A stretch of DNA of 64,000 nt from Sulfuriferula sp. (GTDB taxonomy: Bacteria > Pseudomonadota > Gammaproteobacteria > Burkholderiales > Sulfuriferulaceae): the NCBI GenBank assembly GCA_013140765.1, contig JABFSE010000008.1, forward strand, positions 1 to 64,000, given 5' to 3'. Of the stretch, positions 39,732 through 47,396 are shown piece after piece. The position numbers were made by a program, and so were the translations under genes. Each line of letters starts with the position of its first letter. Position 1 is the stretch's first letter. The notes beneath the pieces were generated by a model that saw nothing but the letters and a program-made list of their open reading frames with translations, did not search any database and was not told the DNA's origin.

Positions 39732-40358
39732 ATGAAAAGACTATTATCCATCGCCTTACTCACGCTGTTAGCGACAGCCGCTCAAGCACATTATCTTTGG
39801 TTAGCGCCAAGCACTGGCGGCACGGCATTATATTTTGGCGAATTGCAAAATGAGCTAAAAGAAAAATCTCCAGGCACGCTAGACAAGATGAAAAATGTCA
39901 AAGCCAGCACCAGCTCAGGGGCTGTGATTGTAGGTACAATGCAAAGTGAACAGATTTATTACACTCACCCAGCCAAAGAAATTGCCATTACTGTTGCACA
40001 AGAAGAACTACCCGTTCGTGAAGGTCATGACGACAAAATCATGACAAAATCCGTGCTTTATGCTCGCCTAGGTCAAGGTGGTACAAGCCTGCCGTTGGAT
40101 TTACAAATGACAGGTAAGCAAGTGCAAGTCATCTACGATGGCAAACCACTGCCCAAAGCCAGTCTCATTTTATACAGTGAAAATGGCTGGCAACGCAGTT
40201 TGCATGCTGATGATGCGGGGCGTGCTGAGATAATACTACCTTGGGCTGGTCGCTACGTGCTGCACGTCAAGCATAGCTTGAATACTCCTGGAACATTTGC
40301 AGGTAAGCCTTACACAGTAAAAAACATCATCACGACACTGAGTTTGGTGCAACCTTGA
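39732..40358 (+). CDS. Periplasmic DUF4198-like protein
   Basis: This 208-residue protein has a signal peptide (LLSIALLTLLATAAQA) cleaved before HYLWLAPS; a His directly after cleavage and the WL(A/V)P motif are typical of DUF4198/NikM-like periplasmic proteins. The C-terminal half forms a beta-sandwich (YDGKPLPKASLILYSENGW). Found next to TonB receptors, where it may bind metal or substrate. It lies 9 nt after the receptor. Confidence 0.75.
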   Translation: MKRLLSIALLTLLATAAQAHYLWLAPSTGGTALYFGELQNELKEKSPGTLDKMKNVKASTSSGAVIVGTMQSEQIYYTHPAKEIAITVAQEELPVREGHDDKIMTKSVLYARLGQGGTSLPLDLQMTGKQVQVIYDGKPLPKASLILYSENGWQRSLHADDAGRAEIILPWAGRYVLHVKHSLNTPGTFAGKPYTVKNIITTLSLVQP

Positions 40359-41035
40359 TTACTCGCGCTCCAACCCAACGCAAGCGTGACACAGGCTATT
40401 TGTTCATTCCTAAGACTTGGCGTAAATCTGAGTTTTTGGTATGGCTAAGGCGCACACACGCTTGGCTAGGATTATGGGGCGCGGTATTGGGCTTATTGTT
40501 TGGATTGACGGGGTTCTTATTGAATCACCGTCAAGTCCTCAAAATACCTGCCGCGCAATCACTGGAACAACAACAACGCATTGCCATACCTGACACAGCC
40601 AAGCAAACGCCAAAAGCATTTGAACATTGGATACGCAACCAAACAGGGATGCAACAAGCAAAAGGACGCATACAAAAAATCGACACCATGCCTGCACCGT
40701 GGGGTAATGGGCTGGTAATGCAACCCGAATTATGGAAAGTCAACCTGAATACACTAGGACAAAGCACTACAGCCGAATATTGGCAAGGTAATAATCAAGC
40801 CGTAATCACCCAGCGTCACTTTAATATGTGGGCAACACTTAACCGCCTCCACATGGGGGCAGGAATGGGGGTTGCTTGGGTATTACTAGCCGATAGCCTC
40901 GCATTGGGGTTATTGATCATGACAGTAACAGGCTTACTACTCTGGAGCCGATTACACGGTGCACGCATACTGGCTATTGGACTAATAAGCACTTGCTTAA
41001 TAAGTGCGATTACACTGACTATGCTGAATTCCTAA
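40355..41035 (+). CDS. PepSY-associated membrane protein
   Basis: This 226-residue inner-membrane protein starts with a TTG overlapping the previous stop (TTGA). The first helix follows FLVWLRRTHAWLGLWGAVLGL, typical of PepSY-TM proteins; a periplasmic PepSY-like segment precedes two C-terminal helices. Some relatives act as ferric-siderophore reductases, so a role in iron release is plausible but inferred. Conserved His residues in RRTHAW, FLLNHRQ and LNRLHMGAG could ligate haem. Confidence 0.8.
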   Translation: MITRAPTQRKRDTGYLFIPKTWRKSEFLVWLRRTHAWLGLWGAVLGLLFGLTGFLLNHRQVLKIPAAQSLEQQQRIAIPDTAKQTPKAFEHWIRNQTGMQQAKGRIQKIDTMPAPWGNGLVMQPELWKVNLNTLGQSTTAEYWQGNNQAVITQRHFNMWATLNRLHMGAGMGVAWVLLADSLALGLLIMTVTGLLLWSRLHGARILAIGLISTCLISAITLTMLNS

Positions 41036-41063
41036 CCGCCACCCAGTTTCTAACGAGAACGAA

Positions 41064-41747
41064 ATGTTACTACATATACCCGCCGTATTAGACCCCGCTG
41101 AATTAACTTTATGCACGCAACTGTTGCAAGACGCATCATGGGCAGACGGTCGAATTACGGCGGGTACGCAATCCGCACAAGTCAAAAACAACCAACAGTT
41201 AGCTGTAGATAATCCTGCCGCAGCAACTTTAGGCAACCTAGTGCTGAATGCGTTAAGCAAAAATGCGCAGTTTTTTACGGCTGCATTGCCCAAACGCATA
41301 CACCCACCGTTATTCAATCGCTATCACGGCATTAACAACGCTTTTGGCAATCATGTCGATAATGCGATTCGTGCCAGCACTGATAACGCACAATACATAC
41401 GTACTGATTTATCCTTCACCTTGTTTTTAAGTGAATTAGATAGCTATGACGGTGGTGAGCTAATAATAGAAGATGGCTACACAGGTCGTGCAATTAAATT
41501 ACCCGCTGGAGATTTAATCCTGTATCCATCATCGAGCATACACCGCGTAGCACCAGTAACACGTGGCACACGTTTAGCCTGTTTCTCATGGCTGGAAAGC
41601 ATGATACGTGCCCCAGAACACCGTGATTTACTCTTTAACCTAGACATGTCCATACTGACATTGCGCCATCAACATGGTGATAACGAAGCCACACTAAGAC
41701 TTACCAACTGTTATCACAACTTGATGCGTATGTGGGCTGATGTATAA
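41064..41747 (+). CDS. PKHD-type Fe(II)/2-oxoglutarate hydroxylase (PiuC/YbiX family)
   Basis: This 227-residue dioxygenase starts LLHIPAVLDPAEL and has the iron motif FGNHVDNA (HxD), distal His in SSSIHRVAPVTRG and the 2-oxoglutarate-binding Arg of the same segment, plus YDGGELIIED. PiuC-like enzymes are regularly encoded beside Fur-regulated TonB receptors; the substrate is unknown. It closes the iron cluster. Confidence 0.92.
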   Translation: MLLHIPAVLDPAELTLCTQLLQDASWADGRITAGTQSAQVKNNQQLAVDNPAAATLGNLVLNALSKNAQFFTAALPKRIHPPLFNRYHGINNAFGNHVDNAIRASTDNAQYIRTDLSFTLFLSELDSYDGGELIIEDGYTGRAIKLPAGDLILYPSSSIHRVAPVTRGTRLACFSWLESMIRAPEHRDLLFNLDMSILTLRHQHGDNEATLRLTNCYHNLMRMWADV

Positions 41748-41767
41748 CAGCTTTGCACGCCCCCAAC

Positions 41768-41815
41768 ATGTTGCCTACCATAGCAACATTAACCAGTTCA
41801 ATATATCATTGAACT
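41768..41815. repeat. Two tandem perfect hairpins upstream of the PepSY-cytochrome genes
   Basis: ATGTTGC-N8-GCAACAT (41768-41789) is followed 5 nt later by AGTTCAAT-ATATC-ATTGAACT (41795-41815). The second has only AATTTT after it, so it may be a weak terminator for the iron operon or an operator for the downstream gene. Confidence 0.65.
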
Positions 41816-41847
41816 AATTTTGACCACCCTTAAGGAAGGATTACCAA

Positions 41848-42111
41848 ATGAAAGCAGTTCACCTAATTACCCTAGCCCTACTCTCCCCACTCGCTCACGC
41901 CGACGCGGATTGTGTTGCGCACCCTAAAGCCGAATGGATGAAAGAAGACACCATCAAAAAAGCCTTAATCGACGAAGGTTACACCATTAAAAAATTCAAG
42001 GTGGACGGTAATTGTTATGAAATGTACGGGCGTAACAAAGCGGGTAAACGCGCTGAAATCTACTTTGACACCGTCACGGGCAAGCCTGTCAAAGCCGAAA
42101 TCGAAAAATAA
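41848..42111 (+). CDS. Small periplasmic PepSY-domain protein
   Basis: This 87-residue protein has a signal peptide (LITLALLSPLAHA) and one PepSY-like unit (KKALIDEGYTIKKFKVDGNC, then IYFDTVTGKPVKAE). It contains two Cys in the mature part. TAAGGAAGG precedes the ATG. It is followed 3 nt later by cytochrome b561; this pairing is common, and the PepSY unit is likely a partner of the redox protein. Confidence 0.88.
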   Translation: MKAVHLITLALLSPLAHADADCVAHPKAEWMKEDTIKKALIDEGYTIKKFKVDGNCYEMYGRNKAGKRAEIYFDTVTGKPVKAEIEK

Positions 42112-42114
42112 ACA

Positions 42115-42693
42115 ATGCCTAAGCAAGCAGTCATAGAACGCATCTATGTGTGGGATAAGTTTATTCGCCTGCACCACTGGCTCATCGCCATACTGATACC
42201 CGTTAATGGCTGGTTGCTGACAGGCGGCGACGATGTTCATCGTTGGACAGGCTACCTGCTCGCCGCGCTGGTTAGTGCTCGCATCGTGTGGGGATTTATC
42301 GGACATGGCGCGGCATTATTTAGCCAGTTTTTCCCCACGCCACAGCGCGTCCTGCACTATCTGTGTCACTACCGCAACCCACACTCTCCCCTACCCAGCG
42401 GGCACAATCCACTAGGTGCAAGCATGGCATTGCTCATGTTATCGCTTATATTCGCCCTCGCCATCACAGGCTGGCTCATGGGCACAGATGCTTATTGGGG
42501 CGAAGACTGGCTACAAAATTTACATAGCAATATATTCAACATCCTCATCATCTGCGCCACTATCCACGTCAGCATGGTCATCTTGCACAGCCTGCACTTG
42601 CGCATCAACCTACCCCGCGCCATGCTCACAGGCTACAAAAACCGCACCAACGCATCACGACGATTAGAGACGAAAGCCGAATTAAAGCGCTGA
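42115..42693 (+). CDS. Cytochrome b561-type membrane protein
   Basis: This 192-residue four-helix inner-membrane cytochrome b has likely haem-ligand His residues in FIRLHHWLIAIL, WTGY and LHSNIFNILIICATIHV. It would carry electrons across or within the membrane, perhaps to cytochrome c or a periplasmic reductase. It forms a pair with the upstream PepSY protein. No defect seen. Confidence 0.9.
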   Translation: MPKQAVIERIYVWDKFIRLHHWLIAILIPVNGWLLTGGDDVHRWTGYLLAALVSARIVWGFIGHGAALFSQFFPTPQRVLHYLCHYRNPHSPLPSGHNPLGASMALLMLSLIFALAITGWLMGTDAYWGEDWLQNLHSNIFNILIICATIHVSMVILHSLHLRINLPRAMLTGYKNRTNASRRLETKAELKR

Positions 42694-42738
42694 TTCTGTA
42701 TCACATAGGTCAGACAGTGGTTATTTTATTATGGGGCG

Positions 42739-42879
42739 GTAACGGTAGGCATTAGCCGAGAATCACTATATCGCGCACTATCCGCAAAAGGTAATCCCAC
42801 ATTAAAAACCTTGCTTGTCGTCCTTAAAACCGTAGGCATGAAACTCAGCGTAGAAGCAGATCAGCACATTACTGCATAA
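42739..42879 (+). pseudogene. HigA-like addiction-module antitoxin remnant
   Basis: This stretch, too short for the ORF track, reads GISRESLYRALSAKGNPTLK then TLLVVLKTVGMKLSVEAD and ends in TAA. It is the C-terminal helix-turn-helix part of HigA-type antidotes. The N-terminal half and start codon are missing, a stop lies upstream, and no toxin gene precedes it. Decayed toxin-antitoxin locus. Confidence 0.8.
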
Positions 42880-42885
42880 ACCCCA

Positions 42886-43783
42886 TCACCCCAGCCGATT
42901 ATCCGCAGGATGATAACGCGGGTCTTCCAGCACGTTGATTTCTATCATACCTTTAGCTTTATCAAGTAATTCCAGGCAATCTGGGCTTAAATGGCGTAAA
43001 TGCAGTTTTTTGCCCGCTTGCGTGTAACGCTCTGCCAGTGCATCAATCGCATTGATGGCAGAGTGATCTTTAACCCGAGCAAATTTGAAATCAATAACGA
43101 TTTCATCGGGGTCGTCTTTGGGGGTAAATAAGGCTGCAAAATTATGCGTGGAAGCAAAAAACAACGCACCATGCAATTCATACACTTTCCAGTTGTGCTC
43201 ATCCGTCGTCACTTTGACTTCGATATGTTTAGCCTGTTGCCAAGCGAACACCAAGGCCGAAATAATCACGCCGACTATCACCGCCATTGCCAAATCCGTC
43301 AGCACCGTCACTATCGCCACCGTCAAGCCGACCAATACATCGGCTGGCGGCACTTTGCCGAATAAGCGGAAGCTGCCCCACTCAAATGTTTTTTCCGACA
43401 CCATGAACATCAAGCCAATTAACGCCGCCAGCGGTATCATTTGTATCCACTCGGACGCAAACAGAATAAAACTCAACAGGAACAGCGCTGCCGCAATACC
43501 CGAGATATTTTTCACTGCGCCATTGGTCACGTTAATCATGCTCTGGCCTATCATCGCACAGCCACCCATACCGCCAAAAAACCCAGTCACTACGTTCGCC
43601 ACGCCCGCCTATCAACGACGTAATCAGCGACACCATGAACGCAGCATACAAGCCCACCAGCGGATGAACATGCGCCACAAAAGCAAAGGCTATCGCCTCA
43701 GGCACTAATGCCAGCGCGACTATCAAACCGCTTAATAGGTTAATTTTAATCTCAGGGAAATTTCGTAAATTCATAAAACGCAT
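42886..43783 (-). pseudogene. SulP-family anion transporter with large internal deletion
   Basis: The N-terminal part ([20 protein letters not shown], from MRFMNLRNF at 43783) and the C-terminal part ([19 protein letters not shown] through the STAS domain with KDHSAINAIDALAERY) belong to one SulP sulfate/bicarbonate transporter. At about 43603-43615 the first frame ends at LITSLIGGR and the second resumes at GVANVVTG in another frame. The intervening membrane helices (about 200-250 residues in relatives) are missing. The result is a frameshifted deletion and almost surely inactive. Confidence 0.87.
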
Positions 43784-44085
43784 AACAACCTCACCAAGCA
43801 AACCATGCGTTAAACACATACCTTGCCATACAATAGTTTTAGACTAGCAACCACAGCACGAACGTATAAATAGCCGCGTAAAAAGTGACCGAATAGGAGA
43901 TAAAACGATAGCCGCAATACCAGCGGCGGAATAAAACCAAGAAATTACATGGGTATAGCTCAAGTTGAGTTATTGTCGATTTAAGTACGAATCATACCGA
44001 ATACCACGTTGATGCTTAAGCTAAATGGTCTATCAATCATGCTTATCTCGACAACATTTATAACGCGACTAATTCAGCGCCGCTA
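43784..44085. other. Intergenic region between sulP remnant and arsJ
   Basis: This 302-bp gap lies upstream of the transporter remnant and after the arsJ stop. No ORF, clear promoter, terminator or repeat was recognised in it. Confidence 0.6.
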
Positions 44086-45270
44086 TTACACCCGAGGCAA
44101 GCGCAACGATAATCCCCATGCCAGCGAGATGAAGCCTGCCGACAGCCACAAACAACCGATTAAGCCGTATTGCTGATAACCCCAGCCTGATAGCACCGTA
44201 CCCACCAATCGCCCGCCTGCATTTGCCATGTAGTAAAAGCCGACTTTGAGCGCGACTTTATCGTTGTCGGCGTAAGCCAATATCAAGTACGAATGCAATG
44301 CCGAGTTAATCGCAAACACAATACCGAACACTATCAAGCCCAGCACTAGCACGCTGGCACTGTCCCAGCATTGCATGAGTGCTAACGCCATACCAACGGG
44401 GATAATCAATAAAACGCCCGACCATAATTGCGCGGCTTTTGCGTCAGCAGGACGTGCGCGTAACAGCATGGGCACGGCGGCTTGGACGATGCCGTAGCCG
44501 ATTACCCACAACGCCATAAAACTGCCTACCCAGATAAAATCCCAATGCAATTCGCTATACATAAACACAGGCACGGCGACGACAAACCAGACATCACGTG
44601 CGCCAAACAGGAAAAACCGTGCGGCAGACAGCCAGTTTATCGCGGCGTTATTAGAAAACACCTGTGTGAATTTGGTTTTAGCCGTCGATTTACCCAGCTC
44701 ACGCGGCAGTATCAGCATGGTCGCCAACATCACCATCAGCAAACTAGCCGCTAAGATAAGTAACGCATGACTAAATCCAACCAGCGTCAATAGCATTGCG
44801 CCGAGAAAAAAACCTACGCCTTTCAAAGCGTTTTTTGACCCCGTGAGCAAGACTACCCATTTGAACAAACGCGCACTCTCGCCTTGTGGCACTAGCGTTT
44901 TAACGCTGGATTTAGCCGACATTTTGTTCAAATCTTTAGCAATGCCCGACACCGCCTGCGCAAACATAACATACGGCACTGTCAGCATTGCCACAGGCAC
45001 GGCGAGCATGGCTAACGCGCCAACTTGCATCGCCATGCCTAAGTGCATCGTAACGTTCATACCCAAACGATCAGCCAGCCAACCGCCGACCAGATTCGTA
45101 ACAATGCCGAAAAACTCGTAAAACAAAAATAGCATCGCAATCGCAAACGGACTATAACCCAACTGATGAAAATACAGCACCACCAGCATCCGTATCGCGC
45201 CATCAGTGAGGGTAAACGCCCAATAACCGCCCGTCACCGTCAGATAATTACGTAAGTCGCGATTCATCAT
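44086..45270 (-). CDS. arsJ: Organoarsenical efflux MFS transporter ArsJ
   Basis: This 394-residue 12-helix MFS protein begins RDLRNYLTVTGGYWAFTLTDGAIRMLVVLYF and contains GIAKDLNKMSAKSSVK, both characteristic of ArsJ. ArsJ exports 1-arseno-3-phosphoglycerate made by the partner GAPDH, giving arsenate resistance. Its start overlaps or abuts the GAPDH stop (position 45270), confirming the pair. No arsR, arsC or arsB is nearby. Confidence 0.93.
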   Translation of the reverse strand: MMNRDLRNYLTVTGGYWAFTLTDGAIRMLVVLYFHQLGYSPFAIAMLFLFYEFFGIVTNLVGGWLADRLGMNVTMHLGMAMQVGALAMLAVPVAMLTVPYVMFAQAVSGIAKDLNKMSAKSSVKTLVPQGESARLFKWVVLLTGSKNALKGVGFFLGAMLLTLVGFSHALLILAASLLMVMLATMLILPRELGKSTAKTKFTQVFSNNAAINWLSAARFFLFGARDVWFVVAVPVFMYSELHWDFIWVGSFMALWVIGYGIVQAAVPMLLRARPADAKAAQLWSGVLLIIPVGMALALMQCWDSASVLVLGLIVFGIVFAINSALHSYLILAYADNDKVALKVGFYYMANAGGRLVGTVLSGWGYQQYGLIGCLWLSAGFISLAWGLSLRLPRV

Positions 45271-46265
45271 TACAAACTACGCGCCACTTTTACCGCCAAT
45301 TCCATCATACGATTCACGTAACCCCATTCGTTGTCATACCAAGCATAGATTTTAACTTGCGTATCATCTATCACCATGGTTGAGGGCGCGTCGATAATGG
45401 ATGAGCGCGGGTCGTTTTTGTAATCGACCGACACCAATGGGCGCGTCTCATAGCCCAATATACCTTGCAGATATGTCTCAGCGGCCGTTTTGAAATAGCC
45501 GTTAATTTCCTCCGCCGTGACAGCGCGTTGCGCCTCAAATACGAAATCAGTCAATGACGCATTGAGCAAAGGCACGCGCACTGCGTGGCCATTGAGCTTG
45601 CCCGCCAGCTCGGGAAATATGTTGGCAATTGCTTTAGCAGAGCCTGTGGTCGTCGGTATCAGCGACTCACCACACGCCCGCGCACGGCGTAAATCTTTAT
45701 GCCCTTTGTCAATAATCGTCTGCGTATTGGTCATATTGTGCAAAGTTGTCATGCAGCCATGCACTATCCCGACCTGCTCGTGCATCACCTTCACCACAGG
45801 TGCAAGGCAATTCGTCGTACACGATGCCGCTGTCAGCAAATGATGCGTATCAGGCTGGTAGAGGTCATCATTCACGCCATAAACCACATTCAACGCGCCC
45901 TCAACAGGTGCGGCAACGATGACTTTTTTCACCCCTTGATCAAAGTAGGCTTGCAACTGCGCGGCTTTGCGAAATTTGCCTGTGCACTCAATCACAATGT
46001 CGCAACCTGACCAATCGGTAGCCGCAATGTCTTGATTTGCACTATAGTTAATTGCCGTACCGTCAACCACGACACGCCCATCCTCAACACCACAATCCGC
46101 GTGCCAAATACCATGGACAGAATCGAATTTCAGCAAATGCGCCGCCGTTGCCGCTTGCCCCGCTATCTCATTGATTTGTTTGAATACAAAAGCAGAATTT
46201 CCCCACGCCGCACGCAAGCCTAACCGCCCCATACGTCCAAAACCATTGATACCTATCGTCGCCAT
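45270..46265 (-). CDS. ArsJ-associated glyceraldehyde-3-phosphate dehydrogenase
   Basis: This 331-residue GAPDH starts [20 protein letters not shown] and has the catalytic Cys in [18 protein letters not shown] and the C-terminal [14 protein letters not shown]. In ars operons it forms 1-arseno-3-phosphoglycerate from glyceraldehyde-3-phosphate and arsenate for ArsJ export. I chose the ATG at 46265, not the ORF-track start 10 codons upstream, because homology begins there and GGGAATAAG precedes it. Likely co-transcribed with arsJ. Confidence 0.93.
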   Translation of the reverse strand: MATIGINGFGRMGRLGLRAAWGNSAFVFKQINEIAGQAATAAHLLKFDSVHGIWHADCGVEDGRVVVDGTAINYSANQDIAATDWSGCDIVIECTGKFRKAAQLQAYFDQGVKKVIVAAPVEGALNVVYGVNDDLYQPDTHHLLTAASCTTNCLAPVVKVMHEQVGIVHGCMTTLHNMTNTQTIIDKGHKDLRRARACGESLIPTTTGSAKAIANIFPELAGKLNGHAVRVPLLNASLTDFVFEAQRAVTAEEINGYFKTAAETYLQGILGYETRPLVSVDYKNDPRSSIIDAPSTMVIDDTQVKIYAWYDNEWGYVNRMMELAVKVARSL

Positions 46266-46318
46266 TTTGCTTATTCCCGTTAAATTGATATGCAAGTCAT
46301 TATATGCGCCAATTAAAA

Positions 46319-46362
46319 TATATAAAATACCGAATATATAAGGTTCACAAAAAGTTCACAAA
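46319..46362. promoter_or_regulatory. Putative ccdAB operator repeats
   Basis: TATATA-N10-TATATA (46319-46340) is followed by two direct repeats GTTCACAAA at 46343 and 46354, exactly 11 bp apart. A TACAAT -10-like hexamer lies at 46388. The layout suits cooperative binding by a dimeric ribbon-helix-helix antitoxin such as CcdA. Confidence 0.5.
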
Positions 46363-46425
46363 CAACCATGCGCATAAAAAATGCGTGTACAATCTCCTCA
46401 TCGAGTTAAAGTGAGCATAGCCATC

Positions 46426-46671
46426 ATGCAAAATCATTACAACGTACACGCCCCCAAGAAAGCAACTAACCTGACTGTCAACACCTCCTTATTAAGCACA
46501 GCAAAGGACTTGGACATCAATTTATCAGCTGTATTTGAGCAAGCATTAGCTTACACAGTGCAAATAAAAAAGCGTGAATTATGGTTGCGCGACAACCAAG
46601 CCGCCATCACCGACTATAACGATGATGTCGCCAAAAATGGTGTTTTTAGTGATAGCTTGCGTAGTTTCTAA
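46426..46671 (+). CDS. ccdA: CcdA-like antitoxin
   Basis: This 81-residue ribbon-helix-helix antitoxin from ATG 46426 has TNLTVNTSLLSTAKDLDINL for DNA binding and a C-terminal toxin-binding tail (NGVFSDSLRSF) similar to CcdA NGSFADENRDW. The ORF track extends 15 codons upstream; the ribosome-binding site is weak either way. Its stop overlaps the ccdB start by 1 nt. Confidence 0.85.
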   Translation: MQNHYNVHAPKKATNLTVNTSLLSTAKDLDINLSAVFEQALAYTVQIKKRELWLRDNQAAITDYNDDVAKNGVFSDSLRSF

Positions 46672-46988
46672 TGGCTCAATTCAGCGTTTACCGCAACAAA
46701 GATAAAGGCACTCAAGCCCACACGCCTTTATTGCTGGATGTACAAAGCGATTTAATTATCGACTTAACGACACGGGTAGTTATACCACTCAGATTAGTAA
46801 CGACACTAAACGGTAAAGTTATGCAAACTTTGATACCGTTATGTGAAATTGAAAACAGCATCTACGCCGCGATGACACCTCAATTAGCAGGGATTTCCAT
46901 CAAACAATTAGGTGAAAAAGTGGCTGATTTAAGTCAGCAACGCGACGACATTATCGCCGCGCTGGATTTATTGCTGACAGGGATTTAA
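46671..46988 (+). CDS. ccdB: CcdB-like gyrase-poisoning toxin
   Basis: This 105-residue toxin begins AQFSVYRNKDKGTQAHTPLL and ends LDLLLTGI, matching CcdB, which binds GyrA and traps gyrase-DNA complexes. The conserved C-terminal Gly-Ile is kept, but the Trp of the F-plasmid WGI end is replaced by Thr. The gene is intact and coupled to ccdA. Confidence 0.9.
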   Translation: MAQFSVYRNKDKGTQAHTPLLLDVQSDLIIDLTTRVVIPLRLVTTLNGKVMQTLIPLCEIENSIYAAMTPQLAGISIKQLGEKVADLSQQRDDIIAALDLLLTGI

Positions 46989-46989
46989 C

Positions 46990-47235
46990 CTAAGCAGCCA
47001 CTGCCGAAGTTAATATAGTCAGTGCCATAGACGCATGTTCAGCGACTTCACGCCCCAAATCGGTTAAATAACCGCCGTCCACCTCGGTAATCAAGCCTTT
47101 GTCATACAACCGACCAACCGTCGCAATCACATTGGCATCGGCTGTTTTATGCACCTTAACGCCTTGTTGCAGCGTGGTTAAATCATAGCGTAGCAAGGCA
47201 TTCAACTCATCGACTAAATCTTGGCTATAGTTCAT
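46990..47235 (-). CDS. TIGR02647-family winged-helix-like protein
   Basis: This 81-residue protein reads NYSQDLVDELNALLRYDLTT then RLYDKGLITEVDGGYLTDLG, matching the TIGR02647 family of short DNA-binding-like proteins with unknown role. Three ATGs in a row follow GCGAGGA; the third has the best spacing and gives MNYSQ. It converges tail-to-tail with ccdB, 1 bp apart. Confidence 0.82.
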   Translation of the reverse strand: MNYSQDLVDELNALLRYDLTTLQQGVKVHKTADANVIATVGRLYDKGLITEVDGGYLTDLGREVAEHASMALTILTSAVAA

Positions 47236-47396
47236 CATCATTCCTCGCAGTAACACCCCCCACAGCAGGAGGTGAATTTTCACATTAAACTACTCATCCA
47301 TGCACGTCAATTATTGCATTGGCGAAATACCCTATTTAGCCATAACCAGACGCTACACACCATAAACACACCAAATTATCACGCAATGATATTCAA

